Below, piece after piece: positions 25,544 to 34,112 of a stretch of 41,757 nt of DNA. Origin of the DNA: an uncultured Prevotellaceae bacterium (lineage in GTDB: Bacteria; Bacteroidota; Bacteroidia; Bacteroidales; Muribaculaceae); the NCBI GenBank assembly GCA_900319525.1, contig ONOU01000030.1, positions 1-41,757 of the forward strand, read 5' to 3'. Each line of letters starts with the position of its first letter. Position 1 is the stretch's first letter. A program made the translations under genes and the position numbers. The notes below the pieces were generated by a model. That model worked only from the letters and a program-made list of their open reading frames with translations. It ran no database searches and had not been told where the DNA came from.

Positions 25544-26218
25544 TTATTGTTCGTTATTGACGGGCGTGTCCTCGTCTTGGGCATCGCTGTCGGCTTGCTC
25601 CTCCTTGCTGACGTTGAGGGTTGCCAGATAGCGGGCATAAAACACAATCAACACGAAGACGCTGACACTGAGCGACGCATCGGCGATGTTGAAGATGGGC
25701 TGGAAGAACACGAAGTGGTCTCCGCCAATCATGGGCATCCACTGAGGCCAGTTCCACTCACACAGCGGGAAGTAGAGCATATCCACCACGCGGCCGTTAA
25801 ACAGGGTCGCATAGCCGCCGTCGGGAGGGAACAACTGCGCCACTTGGGGCGGCATGGGGTTGTTGAAGATGAGGCCATAGGCAATACAATCGATGACGTT
25901 GCCCAAGGCTCCCGCGGTAATCAAGGCGATGCACACGATGTAACCCGTGGGCACATCACTGCGATTGCGCAGCCGCCACAGATAGTAAATAAAGGCTCCC
26001 GAGGCGATAATGCGAAACAGCGTGAGCAGCAACTTGCTGCCCAACTCCATACCGAAGGCCATACCGTTGTTCTCGATGAACAACAGTTTGAACCACGATG
26101 TCACATCCAGCTCCTCGCCATAGTAGAAATGAGTCTTGACCCAAATCTTGACAGCTTGGTCGATAACGATAACCAGCGCAATGATGAGCGCTGCCAGTTT
26201 ACCTTTAGTAAGCTTCAT
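25544..26218 (-). CDS. lspA: Lipoprotein signal peptidase II
   Basis: LspA cleaves the signal peptide of prolipoproteins in the inner membrane. The ATG at 26218 gives 224 residues; an open frame continues upstream over dksA but is a shadow. Four hydrophobic segments are visible, with the catalytic aspartates in GALGNVIDCIAYG (Asp110) and FNIADASLS (Asp180) and the ENNGMAFGM substrate-site region (50-58). The protein is longer than the roughly 165 residues of E. coli because of an extracytoplasmic insert (about 119-170) and an acidic tail, both common in Bacteroidetes. It lies 22 bp after the dksA-like gene and serves the many lipoproteins of this region. Confidence 0.95.
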   Translation of the reverse strand: MKLTKGKLAALIIALVIVIDQAVKIWVKTHFYYGEELDVTSWFKLLFIENNGMAFGMELGSKLLLTLFRIIASGAFIYYLWRLRNRSDVPTGYIVCIALITAGALGNVIDCIAYGLIFNNPMPPQVAQLFPPDGGYATLFNGRVVDMLYFPLCEWNWPQWMPMIGGDHFVFFQPIFNIADASLSVSVFVLIVFYARYLATLNVSKEEQADSDAQDEDTPVNNEQ

Positions 26219-26240
26219 GAACGCAGTGTTGTCGTTGACC

Positions 26241-26627
26241 TCAGGATTTCTTCTTGTTCCTGGCCTCGATTTCCTTGCCCTCGATTGAGAGCGTGGCGTG
26301 GGGCACGGCAAGCAGGCGCTCCTTGGGGATGAGCTTGCCCGTGATGCGGCACACGCCGTAGGTCTTGTTCTCGATGCGCACGAGAGCGGCTTGGAGCTTG
26401 CGGATGAAGTCGAGCTGGCGCTCAGCGTGCTGGCTCGAGATCTCCTTCTGCAAGGTAGAGGCACCCTCTTCGGTCATCTTGAAGGTGGGGTTTGACTCGT
26501 CAAACATGATCGTGTCGCTCAAGCGCTTGTAGCTCTCCTGGGCTTGCTCGATCTTGGCGAGGATGAGTTCCTTGAACTCCTGCAGTTCCTCATCGCTGTA
26601 TCTGGTCTTTTCTTGTTTTTTAGCCAT
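26241..26627 (-). CDS. DksA/TraR-family transcription factor
   Basis: The ATG at 26627 gives 128 residues. A helical coiled-coil region (about 10-85) precedes a C-terminal zinc-finger-like segment, TYGVCRITGKLIPKERL (89-105), then VPHATLSIEGK. Only one cysteine of the usual four is present (Cys93), so the domain probably folds without zinc, as in many Bacteroidetes relatives. DksA-like proteins bind the RNA polymerase secondary channel and tune transcription, often with ppGpp; a DksA-like or TraR-like role is inferred from the family. It lies 37 bp after ileS and 22 bp before lspA, an order widely kept in this phylum. Confidence 0.92.
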   Translation of the reverse strand: MAKKQEKTRYSDEELQEFKELILAKIEQAQESYKRLSDTIMFDESNPTFKMTEEGASTLQKEISSQHAERQLDFIRKLQAALVRIENKTYGVCRITGKLIPKERLLAVPHATLSIEGKEIEARNKKKS

Positions 26628-26664
26628 AATTGGTTGTGTATCTGTGAATGTTATAATTCGGTGG

Positions 26665-29600
26665 TTATACTTTCTCGACATGAATGGGCAGCATCCAGCC
26701 GTCCATGTCCAGTTCATCGGCATTGGTGGCATCGACGGGAGCCACAGTGATGCTGGTGGCGAGCACTTGTCGGGCAATGTAGTCGCTGAAGGCCTGCACA
26801 GCGGCATCGGTGCGGTCATCGGGAGCGATGACAACGTTGATGCGGTCAGTGATGTCAAATTTCTTGCTCTTGCGCAGGTTCTGGATGCGGTTCACCAGTT
26901 CGCGTGCGATACCTTCTTGCAGCAGCTCATCGGTGATGGTGATGTCGAGCGCCACGGTGAGGTTGCCGTCATTGGCGACGAGCCATCCGGGGATGTCCTC
27001 GCTGATGATTTCCACATCGGCGAGCTCCACGGTCGCTAACTGTCCGTCAACATCGATATCCAGCTTGCCATCTTTCTCAAACTGGGCAATCTCGGGTTGC
27101 GACAGTCCGGTGATCTTGGCAGCGAGCGCCTTCATAATCTTGCCGTATTTCGGACCGAGTTTCTTGAAGTCGGGCTTCACGCGCTTGACCAGAATGCCGG
27201 CGTCATTGCCCACAAGCTTGAGCTCCTTGACGTTGACCTCGCCCTTAATGAGGTCGGCAACCGACTCGATATCTGCATGCTGCTGTTCATCGAGCACGGG
27301 CACCATGATGGCCTGCAGCGGCTGGCGCACCTTGATGTTCTGCTTGCGGCGCAGTGAGAGTACCAACGTTGTGATATCTTGGGCGGCTTTCATGCGCTTT
27401 TCCAGTTGCTTGTCGATGACGGTCTCATTGCTCTTGGGGAACATGGCAAGGTGTACCGACTTCTCGCTGTGAGTCAGGTCGCGATACAGGTGATCGCTGT
27501 AGAAAGGTGCCACGGGAGCCATGAGCAGAGCCACAGCGGTCAGACACTGGTACAACGTCTGGTAGGCAGCCAGTTTGTCTTGAGTCAATTCTTTGCCCTC
27601 ACGGAAACGTGGACGGTTCAACCTCACGTACCAGTTGCTCAGGTCATCACTGACAAACGAACTGATGGCACGTGTGGCCTTGGTGGGCTCGTAATCCTCC
27701 AGGTCGGCTTGCACCTCGGCAATGAGCGAGTTGAGCCTTGAGATAATCCAACGGTCGATCTCAGGACGCTCGGCCAGCGATACCTGCGGAGCCTCCGGGT
27801 CAAAGCCGTCAATGTTGGCATACAGGGCAAAGAACGAGTAGGTGTTATACAGGGTGCCGAAGAACTTGCGGGCCACCTCGGTCACACCGGCCTCGTCAAA
27901 CTTGAGGTTATCCCAGGGTGACGAGTTGCTGATCATGTACCAGCGCAGCGGGTCGCTGCCGTATTTCTCGATGGCACCGAAGGGGTCAACGGCGTTGCCC
28001 AGGCGCTTGCTCATCTTGTTGCCGTTCTTGTCGAGCACGAGACCGTTTGAGATCACGTTCTTGTAGGCCACGCTGTCAAACACCATCGTGGCGATGGCGT
28101 GCAACGTGAAGAACCAGCCGCGCGTCTGGTCCACGCCCTCGGCGATGAAGTCGGCGGGGAAGAAGGTCTTGTTGTCCACGGCCTCCTTGTTCTCGAAGGG
28201 GTAGTGCAGCTGGGCATAGGGCATCGCACCGCTGTCAAACCACACGTCGATCAGGTCCAGCTCGCGCTTCATGGGCTTGCCCGTGTCGCTCACCAGGATG
28301 ATGTCGTCCACGTAGGGGCGGTGGATGTCGATCTTATTGTAATTCTCCTCGCTGTAGTCACCGGGGATGAAGCCCTTGTCCTTGTAGGGGTTGGAGGTCA
28401 TCACGCCAGCTGCCACGGCCTTGTCGATTTCGTTATAGAGCTCCTCGATGCTGCCGATGCACTTCTCCTCGCCATCCTCGTCGCGCCAGATGGGCAGCGG
28501 AGTGCCCCAGTAGCGGCTGCGGCTCAGGTTCCAGTCGTTCAAGTTCTCCAGCCACTTGCCAAATCGTCCGGTGCCCGTGTGCTCGGGCTTCCAGTTGATG
28601 GTGTGGTTGAGCTCAATCATGCGGTCGCGGCACGCCGTGTCGCGGATGAACCAGCTGTCCAGCGGGTAGTAGAGCACGGGCTTGTCGGTGCGCCAGCAGT
28701 GGGGGTAGTTGTGGGTGTGCTTCTCCATCTTGAAGGCGGTGCCTTCCTGCTTCATGCGGATGCAGATGTAGATGTTGAGGTCCTCGGCCTTGGCGGCTGC
28801 GGCCTCGTCAAACTTGCCGTTCACGGTGTACTGCGGGTCGTAGGCGTTCTTCACCCAGCGACCTGCATACTCCTTGTAGAGGTCCACGTTCACGTAGTTC
28901 TTGACAAAGTCCTCGTCGAGGTCTTCCAGCATGTAGTACTTACCCGTCAAGTCCACCATGGGGCGGGTCTCGAGCTTCTTGTTGATCATGTACAGGGCGG
29001 GGATGCCGGCAGCCTTGGCCACGCGGGCATCGTCGGCACCAAAGGTGGGCGCGATGTGCACGATACCGGTACCGTCCTCGGTGGTCACATAGTCACCGGG
29101 GATGACGCGGAAGCCGTTGTCGTTGCCCACGACCTTGCCGTCCCCCTTATCGACGGGCTTCACCCAGGGGAACAGCTGTGCATAGCGCATCTCGAGCAGG
29201 TCCTGACCCTTGAAACGGGCGATGACCTTGTAGGGCACGACCTTGTCGCCTGCATTGTACACCAGGGGCTGGTCCTTGCCGTCGGCCTTGAAGTAGGCAT
29301 CGACGCGGGCCTCGGCCAGCAGGTAGATGGCGGGCTTGCCGGTGTAGGGGTTGAAGCTCTCGACGGCTACATAGTCGATCTTGCCACCCACACACAGGGC
29401 GGTGTTGCTCGGCAGGGTCCACGGGGTGGTGGTCCAGGCCAGCACATAGGTCTCGTTGAAGCCCTCATCGGCAGCCTCGCGAATCTGCTTGATGACGGGA
29501 TGCTCCTCACCGCTCAGCACGGTAAACTGGGCCGTCACCGTCTGGTCCTTGACGTCGCGGTAGCAGCCGGGCAGGTTCAGCTCGTGGGAGCTCAGGCCGG

Positions 29601-30162
29601 TGCCGGCAGCGGGCGAATAGGGCTGGATGGTGTAGCCCTTGTAGAGCAGACCCTTGTTGTAGAGTTGCTTCAAGAGCCACCACAGGCTCTCGATGTAGCT
29701 GTTCTTGTAAGTGATATAGGGGTCTTTCATATCGACCCAGTAGCCCATGCGGTGGGTCAGGTCTTCCCACTCGCGGGTATATTTCATCACCTCCTTGCGG
29801 CAGGTGGCGTTGTAGTCATCGACCGAGATTTTCTTGCCGATATCCTCCTTGGTGATGCCCAGTGCCTTCTCCACTCCCAGCTCGACAGGCAGACCGTGGG
29901 TGTCCCAGCCAGCCTTGCGCTTTACCAGGAATCCCTGCATCGTCTTGTAGCGGCAAAAGATGTCCTTGATTGACCTGGCCATCACGTGATGGATGCCCGG
30001 CATGCCGTTGGCGCTGGGGGGACCCTCAAAGAACACATAGGCGGGCGCACCCTCGCGCTCGGTGATGCTACGGCCAAACACATCCTCCTTGTCCCACTGC
30101 TGCAGGACTTCCTTGTTGATATCCGACAGGTTAAACCCGTTATACTCGTTGAATTTTTTCAT
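26665..30162 (-). CDS. ileS: Isoleucine--tRNA ligase (type 2)
   Basis: The 1165-residue class I aminoacyl-tRNA synthetase charges tRNA-Ile. The HIGH-like motif is GIHHVMAR (56-63) after GPPSANGMP, and the KMSKR motif lies near residue 716 within NGNKMSKRLGNAVDP. The editing domain lies between, with WTTTPWTLPSN near 250, and the anticodon-binding domain is C-terminal. Length and HHVMAR-like form suit the eukaryote-like IleS2 type common in Bacteroidetes, which is often naturally resistant to mupirocin (known of the type, not tested here). It opens the minus-strand run to dksA, lspA and beyond; its -7 box is at 30196-30203. Confidence 0.97.
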   Translation of the reverse strand: MKKFNEYNGFNLSDINKEVLQQWDKEDVFGRSITEREGAPAYVFFEGPPSANGMPGIHHVMARSIKDIFCRYKTMQGFLVKRKAGWDTHGLPVELGVEKALGITKEDIGKKISVDDYNATCRKEVMKYTREWEDLTHRMGYWVDMKDPYITYKNSYIESLWWLLKQLYNKGLLYKGYTIQPYSPAAGTGLSSHELNLPGCYRDVKDQTVTAQFTVLSGEEHPVIKQIREAADEGFNETYVLAWTTTPWTLPSNTALCVGGKIDYVAVESFNPYTGKPAIYLLAEARVDAYFKADGKDQPLVYNAGDKVVPYKVIARFKGQDLLEMRYAQLFPWVKPVDKGDGKVVGNDNGFRVIPGDYVTTEDGTGIVHIAPTFGADDARVAKAAGIPALYMINKKLETRPMVDLTGKYYMLEDLDEDFVKNYVNVDLYKEYAGRWVKNAYDPQYTVNGKFDEAAAAKAEDLNIYICIRMKQEGTAFKMEKHTHNYPHCWRTDKPVLYYPLDSWFIRDTACRDRMIELNHTINWKPEHTGTGRFGKWLENLNDWNLSRSRYWGTPLPIWRDEDGEEKCIGSIEELYNEIDKAVAAGVMTSNPYKDKGFIPGDYSEENYNKIDIHRPYVDDIILVSDTGKPMKRELDLIDVWFDSGAMPYAQLHYPFENKEAVDNKTFFPADFIAEGVDQTRGWFFTLHAIATMVFDSVAYKNVISNGLVLDKNGNKMSKRLGNAVDPFGAIEKYGSDPLRWYMISNSSPWDNLKFDEAGVTEVARKFFGTLYNTYSFFALYANIDGFDPEAPQVSLAERPEIDRWIISRLNSLIAEVQADLEDYEPTKATRAISSFVSDDLSNWYVRLNRPRFREGKELTQDKLAAYQTLYQCLTAVALLMAPVAPFYSDHLYRDLTHSEKSVHLAMFPKSNETVIDKQLEKRMKAAQDITTLVLSLRRKQNIKVRQPLQAIMVPVLDEQQHADIESVADLIKGEVNVKELKLVGNDAGILVKRVKPDFKKLGPKYGKIMKALAAKITGLSQPEIAQFEKDGKLDIDVDGQLATVELADVEIISEDIPGWLVANDGNLTVALDITITDELLQEGIARELVNRIQNLRKSKKFDITDRINVVIAPDDRTDAAVQAFSDYIARQVLATSITVAPVDATNADELDMDGWMLPIHVEKV

Positions 30163-30195
30163 CTTTTTAAATAATGTACATTACAAATTTGGCTG

Positions 30196-30203
30196 CAAAG
30201 GTA
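30196..30203 (-). promoter_or_regulatory. ileS -7 promoter box
   Basis: On the minus strand TACCTTTG fits TAnnTTTG exactly, 34 nt before the ileS ATG. A TTTG at 30228-30231 is the nearest -33 candidate but its spacing (24 nt) is longer than usual. The inverted-repeat element begins 50 bp further upstream. Confidence 0.7.
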
Positions 30204-30252
30204 GTGAAAATTTGACCAACTCCCGCACAAAACCCCACAAAATGCATTTTGG

Positions 30253-30651
30253 GTAAAATGGGGACGGTTCTTTTGATGTAATTTTTACCCTTTTGCAACA
30301 GCCCCAGCTGTTGCAAAACTCGACGCAGTTTTTTAAATCGGCCTTGCGGCCGTGAACCTTTAGATCGGCGAAGCCAAATCAAATAAAAATTTGTATAAAA
30401 ATTAAACAGAATAATTATTTATTGTATTTTTTATTAAATTTGGCTATGCTAAAGGTTCACGCTCGCAGCGCGATCATAATTCCCTCGTACGTGGTTTGGC
30501 AACAGCCTCATGGCGAAGCCACGGGCTGATAAAGAGGCCTGATCAACAGATTTATTGATTAACTCGGTAGTAACTATGAAGTAGCCGATGCCGTTGATTC
30601 TATAATGATTAGAAAAATGTTTTTACATCAAAAGAACCGTCCCCATTTTAC
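30253..30651. repeat. MITE-like element with 29-bp perfect terminal inverted repeats
   Basis: The ends at 30253-30281 and 30623-30651 are exact reverse complements over 29 bp and contain GGGGACGGTTCTTTTGATGT. Nested inside is a second inverted repeat around an AT-rich centre: GTGAACCTTTAG at 30353 onward against CTAAAGGTTCAC ending near 30461, extending outward to a CGGCC-TTGC-GGCCG hairpin. No ORF of substance lies inside. Further copies of the end sequence occur at 30772-30798, 33417-33445 and, in part, about 33043-33060. It is non-autonomous; no matching transposase is in the window. Confidence 0.8.
30308..30352. repeat. Dispersed 45-nt repeat inside the element (copy 1)
   Basis: CTGTTGCAAAACTCGACGC followed by a T-run and a CGGCC/GGCCG hairpin. 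It matches 34069-34112 with one indel and one substitution, and its first part recurs at 41663-41678. It lies within the larger inverted-repeat element. Confidence 0.75.
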
Positions 30652-30771
30652 ATTTTAAAGGTTTTGGGAGGCGCAAACTTGGCTTCTATCAGGCGCACAG
30701 TAGAAACAAAAACCCGCTGCATTGATTTAGGGTCATGAATTGAAACTGAAACTGTTATCGTTGATTGTCTA

Positions 30772-30798
30772 TTACATCAAGAGAACCTTCCACTTTTT
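30772..30798. repeat. Degenerate copy of the element end
   Basis: TTACATCAAGAGAACCTTCC matches the 30623-30651 end with four substitutions in 27. It lies just downstream of the secreted-protein gene ending at 30810. The sequence between 30652 and 30772 shows nothing recognised. Confidence 0.6.
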
Positions 30799-30809
30799 CT
30801 TCTTCGGAT

Positions 30810-31904
30810 TTAGTCTTTATCGATGAATTTATTGATCTGTTCTTGGATGTTCGGAGCCAGTGGGGGAATCTTGTTGACTTTCTCGAATCGGCGCAGTTCG
30901 TCGATGTTCATGTCCACCTGGTTGTCCTTGCGCAGTTGCTTGTATTCTTTCTTGTCGATGTAGGCGTAATCGGTGGCATAGGACTGCACTTGGATAAGGT
31001 ATTCGGTGCCTGAATGCCTGTGCCTTCCAATAACGGTGAGCTGTGACATCACGAAGTCGTCGGTTCTTGAGTTTCCGACCGAGTCGGTGCGATAGACCTG
31101 ATAAATAGTGACCGAACTGCGCTGTTGTTTGACGGTGTCGGGTACAAACGTTTTACCCTTTTTAGCGGCTTTTTCCTGTTTCTCCTTGTTCTCGATGTGA
31201 TTATGGTAGGTACTTAAATTGAAAGACACCGTGCGAGTGTGCTCCTCTGCGTTCCAGTAGATGTAACCCAGTTGACAAATGCTGTCGGCAATGATCTGTC
31301 GTCCATTGCCGGTGTCGGTCAGGGTGATAGTGCCCTTCTGTTGCAGCCCACGTATTTTATCATAATATGATTTTTCGGGCAATCTTGCGAATTTGTCATA
31401 CTGCCCTGATGTGCTGTTGTAGAGGGCGCGCCAAAATCCGCTTTGCGCCTTTGAAAGTTGGCGTGACTTGGCAGATACCTCTTTCTTGTCGATATCATAG
31501 GCGTTGTCAATAACGCCGGCGCGGTAGAAGATGGGACCATCGTCATCGATATAGACATCGCGGAAGTAGGCCTGGCAATAGAGTAGTTCCTTGGGCTTTA
31601 CCACGACCTCGGGCAGGTCATAACCGGCCTCGTCAAGGGTGATTCGGCCGTCCTTGATGTCAGCCACGGCGATCGTTAGGGGCTTATAGGCCACTTGCGA
31701 CAGGTGGATGGTGGTGTTTTCGCCAACACTCTCAAGCCAACCGTCAATATCGGTACTTGCAATGAATTTGCCTTGGGTGGTTGTTACTGTTACATAGGGG
31801 ATTGGCGTTCCATCGCCATCCACTACTTGGATGCGCTGAGCGCGCAGTGGCATTGCACATAACAATAGCAGACAACTGATAAGAATGGTTTTCTTCATCA
31901 TCAT
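30810..31904 (-). CDS. Secreted protein with carboxypeptidase-regulatory-like domain
   Basis: The 364-residue exported protein has three possible adjacent Met starts, a hydrophobic leader and cleavage near PLRAQ. An N-terminal carboxypeptidase-regulatory-like beta domain (about 24-105; GTPIPYVTVTTTQGKFIASTD, read in two parts) resembles the start of SusC-type proteins, but no TonB box or barrel follows. The remaining 250 residues are charged and rich in Lys/Gln, with a probable helical stretch around 235-255 and at the C-terminus. This is similar to uncharacterised Bacteroidales proteins of this kind; function unknown. It stands alone between repeat elements, with no operon partner. The 138 bp upstream (31905-32042) is AT-rich and shows no clear promoter. 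Confidence 0.8.
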   Translation of the reverse strand: MMMKKTILISCLLLLCAMPLRAQRIQVVDGDGTPIPYVTVTTTQGKFIASTDIDGWLESVGENTTIHLSQVAYKPLTIAVADIKDGRITLDEAGYDLPEVVVKPKELLYCQAYFRDVYIDDDGPIFYRAGVIDNAYDIDKKEVSAKSRQLSKAQSGFWRALYNSTSGQYDKFARLPEKSYYDKIRGLQQKGTITLTDTGNGRQIIADSICQLGYIYWNAEEHTRTVSFNLSTYHNHIENKEKQEKAAKKGKTFVPDTVKQQRSSVTIYQVYRTDSVGNSRTDDFVMSQLTVIGRHRHSGTEYLIQVQSYATDYAYIDKKEYKQLRKDNQVDMNIDELRRFEKVNKIPPLAPNIQEQINKFIDKD

Positions 31905-32042
31905 GAAAACTTGTCAATACTAAGTTAATAATTAATTTAAATATTTGAAAATCAATGAGTTATTTTAACAATATATAACTGATAAAATTTGGTCAAGTGC
32001 CTGATATTCAGTAACTTAGTGGTCACCAAACACTGCTAAGAT

Positions 32043-32984
32043 ATGAGATATATTTCAGAAGCACTCGACCAATATACGGGCATTTGCAAGGAGGCTTTGC
32101 ACGATTGCGCGTCAAAGTTAAGCAAAAGTTTTGAGTCAGCCATCATCGAGGTACTACTTTTTTCCACAAGGTCATACCAGGCAAGATAAACTTCACTGGG
32201 CCGCTACGGCAGGCACTGCGAACAGTGCTACCGCCAGAACTTCAGGCGGCTGCGCTCGAAGAGCCTGAACTGGCCCGCCCTTGCCCTGCGCTACTTCGGC
32301 ACCGAGGGGCGCAAGGCCATAGCCATTGACCCCAGTTACGTCAGCAATGCGGGCAAGAAGACTCCGCATATCGGTCGCTTCTGGTCGGGGTGTGCGGGCG
32401 CCGTCAAGCACGGGCTTGAGATCATGGGGCTGGGGCTGATAGACATCGACGCCCACAACTGCATGATGCTGCGTGCCCATCAGACACCGGGGAACTTCGA
32501 GCTCAAGAAACGCAACAAGACGCTGGTGGACCACTATATAGCGGTCATCAAGCGCTACCGCAAGGAACTGCTCAAGCTGACCGACCTTGTCGTTGCCGAC
32601 GCCTTCTTCTCGACCCGCACCTTCTATGAAGGCATCCGTGCCCAGGGCTTCCACCTCATCAGCCGCTTCCGCGACAATGCCGTGCTGTACTACCTCTATC
32701 AGGGAGGGCCAACAGGCAAGAAGGGAAGGCCCAGGATAAAGGACGGAAAGATCGACGTCAACAAGCTCGACAAATCAAGGATGACACCCGTCGTCGTGGA
32801 CGGGATGCCGGGCAAGGCCTACACGCTGCTGGCCTACTCTAAGGCTCTGAAGTGCAAGGTGCGGCTGGTCATCTGGATCATGCCCAACAAAAAGCACAAG
32901 TTGTTCTTCTCCACCGACACCTCGCTCACGGGCGAGGAAGTCCTGGACTTCTACAGGGCAAGGTTCCATGATATTTTTAAATAA
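32043..32984 (+). pseudogene. Decayed IS4-type transposase, frameshifted and truncated
   Basis: Reading from the ATG at 32043 gives MRYISEALDQYTGICKEAL and on to about residue 38. Frame breaks near 32160 (a T6 run) and near 32195 are needed to reach the main open frame, which gives SLGRYGRHCEQCYRQNF, then AIAIDPSYVSNAGKKTPH (first catalytic Asp region), VVADAFFSTRTFYE (second Asp) and FYRARF at the end. IS4-family enzymes continue from YR into a segment with the catalytic Glu and Lys (YREK); here it breaks off at about 32968, where a dispersed repeat begins and supplies the last codons and a stop. The enzyme is therefore dead. No intact insertion-sequence ends were found. Confidence 0.85.
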
Positions 32985-33043
32985 AATTTGAATAATTTCC
33001 CGTGCGATAGCACGGTTATATTTCAGAGCCGCAATTATGACAC
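32969..33043. repeat. Half copy of the MITE-like element (right arm)
   Basis: These 75 bases align without gaps to 14570-14644 with 8 mismatches, including the CCGTGC/GCACGG hairpin and the terminal ATGACAC. The left arm is missing; transposase sequence abuts it instead. Partial sequence of the other element family (ACCGTCCCTATTTT) follows at once. Confidence 0.8.
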
Positions 33044-33111
33044 CGTCCCTATTTTGCCCAAAGATCAATCAGAATGGGTAGCAGACGCCTGGAAGGTGGC
33101 CATCTGAATAA

Positions 33112-33345
33112 CCCGCAGTGAATTAGGCTGCCGATTCAGAGCGAGGGAGTCTGAGTCTGGTTCACTGCGGGGATGATGGTGAAAAGAAACTGCCGCTGGA
33201 GGCGACCCCATTGCCGATGACAGGTTTGGGGTCGCCTCCAGCGACATGTACTGATGTGCACTTTTCCCGTGTTTAACGCAATCCACTTCGCTATCGCTCA
33301 GCGCATTGCGTCAACACGGGTTACTAAGAGGCCACCCTCCGGGTG
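33112..33345. other. Cluster of four hairpins, non-coding
   Basis: Four stems follow one another: CCCGCAGTGAA/TTCACTGCGGG (33112-33171), CGCTGGAGGCGACCCCA with its exact complement (33194-33243, 16-nt loop), CCCGTGTTTAACGCAAT/ATTGCGTCAACACGGG (33266-33320, one bulge) and CACCC-TCC-GGGTG (33333-33345). No ORF explains them. This could be a structured RNA or stacked mobile-element ends; no known RNA family is recognised. Confidence 0.55.
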
Positions 33346-33416
33346 TCTTTCAGCCATTTTTGGGGTGCGGTTGCCGTGGCTTTTTTAGTACAAAGGGCAG
33401 ATTGCTCCCTGAAAAA

Positions 33417-33445
33417 TTACATCAAAAGAACCGTCCCTATTTTAC
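33417..33445. repeat. Element-end repeat abutting the luxS promoter
   Basis: The 29 bases match the 30623-30651 end with a single substitution (TCCCTAT for TCCCCAT). The repeat ends 4 bp before the luxS -33 box and points the same way relative to luxS as the 30253 copy does relative to ileS. Confidence 0.8.
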
Positions 33446-33449
33446 CCTT

Positions 33450-33481
33450 TTTGGGGGATTGGGGGAAATTGATTACCTTTG
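33450..33481 (+). promoter_or_regulatory. luxS promoter
   Basis: TTTG (33450-33453), a 20-nt spacer and TACCTTTG (33474-33481) match the Bacteroidetes -33/-7 consensus in both sequence and spacing. The start ATG is 28 nt downstream, so the leader is short. Confidence 0.82.
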
Positions 33482-33509
33482 CTGGCGAGAATTTAACTGT
33501 AAAAATAAT

Positions 33510-34004
33510 ATGGAAGTCATTCAAAGTTTTACTATCGACCACACGCGACTGAAACCGGGCATCTATGTGTCACGCGAGGATAAGGGGTTCACGACCTATG
33601 ACCTGCGCATTACCGAGCCTAACAAGGAGCCTGCCGTGGCTCCTGCAGCCATGCACAGCCTTGAGCACCTGATGGCCACATGGTTCCGCAACAGCGAGGC
33701 CAAGGATGATGTGGTCTATGTGGGTCCTATGGGCTGTCTCACGGGCATGTACGTCATCATGACGGGTAACTATACCGTCGAGGACATGCGCCGCCTGACC
33801 ATCGATTGCCTGCGGTGGATTCTCGAGCAGGACGAGGTGCCTGCCACGCGTCCCGAGGCCTGCGGCAATTATCTGCTTCACGACCTGCCCATGTGCAAGT
33901 GGGAGAGCGCCCGCTATCTGGACCGTCTGCAGCACGACTTCCACTGCGAGTATGCCAAGCTGCAGATCGTCCTCGACGACGGCAAGGTGTTTGCCGACGC
34001 CTAG
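33510..34004 (+). CDS. luxS: S-ribosylhomocysteine lyase (autoinducer-2 synthesis)
   Basis: LuxS splits S-ribosylhomocysteine into homocysteine and DPD, the precursor of autoinducer-2, within the activated methyl cycle. The ATG at 33510 gives 164 residues, normal for the family; upstream in-frame sequence belongs to a repeat and lies before the promoter. The metal site HSLEH (His49, Glu52, His53) with Cys118 in EACGNY, and the catalytic Cys76 in GPMGCLTG, are all present. The gene stands alone, between mobile repeats, and no mtn (pfs) or methyl-cycle gene is in the window. No terminator is obvious downstream. Confidence 0.96.
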   Translation: MEVIQSFTIDHTRLKPGIYVSREDKGFTTYDLRITEPNKEPAVAPAAMHSLEHLMATWFRNSEAKDDVVYVGPMGCLTGMYVIMTGNYTVEDMRRLTIDCLRWILEQDEVPATRPEACGNYLLHDLPMCKWESARYLDRLQHDFHCEYAKLQIVLDDGKVFADA

Positions 34005-34064
34005 GCGTCCCACTGGCGCACTAACATAGCAAGGCGCTAAGTCATACTTTTTTTGCACCGTGTT

Positions 34065-34112
34065 GAGACTGTTGCAAAACTCGACGCGGTTTTTTAATCG
34101 GCCTTGCGGCCG
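34065..34112. repeat. Dispersed repeat with GC hairpin (copy 2)
   Basis: GAGACTGTTGCAAAACTCG (34065-34083) is identical to 41660-41678, and 34069-34112 matches 30308-30352 including the CGGCC/GGCCG hairpin. A separate stem, GAACAAATTGA/TCAATTTGTTC, lies at 34142-34200. The rest of 34005-34409 holds no gene. Confidence 0.75.

Noticed and set aside
28099-29973. 624-codon open frame antisense to ileS
   Set aside because: It mirrors ileS codon bias in GC-rich DNA, gives a Val/Gly/His-rich low-complexity product and has no promoter or family motif.
32150-32200. Programmed frameshift in the transposase
   Set aside because: Two separate frame changes and a truncated 3' end fit decay better; no proper slippery heptamer in the zero frame.
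33306-33509. Longer luxS reading from 33306
   Set aside because: The added 68 codons lie upstream of and across the promoter and consist of repeat sequence; the 164-residue form has normal LuxS length.
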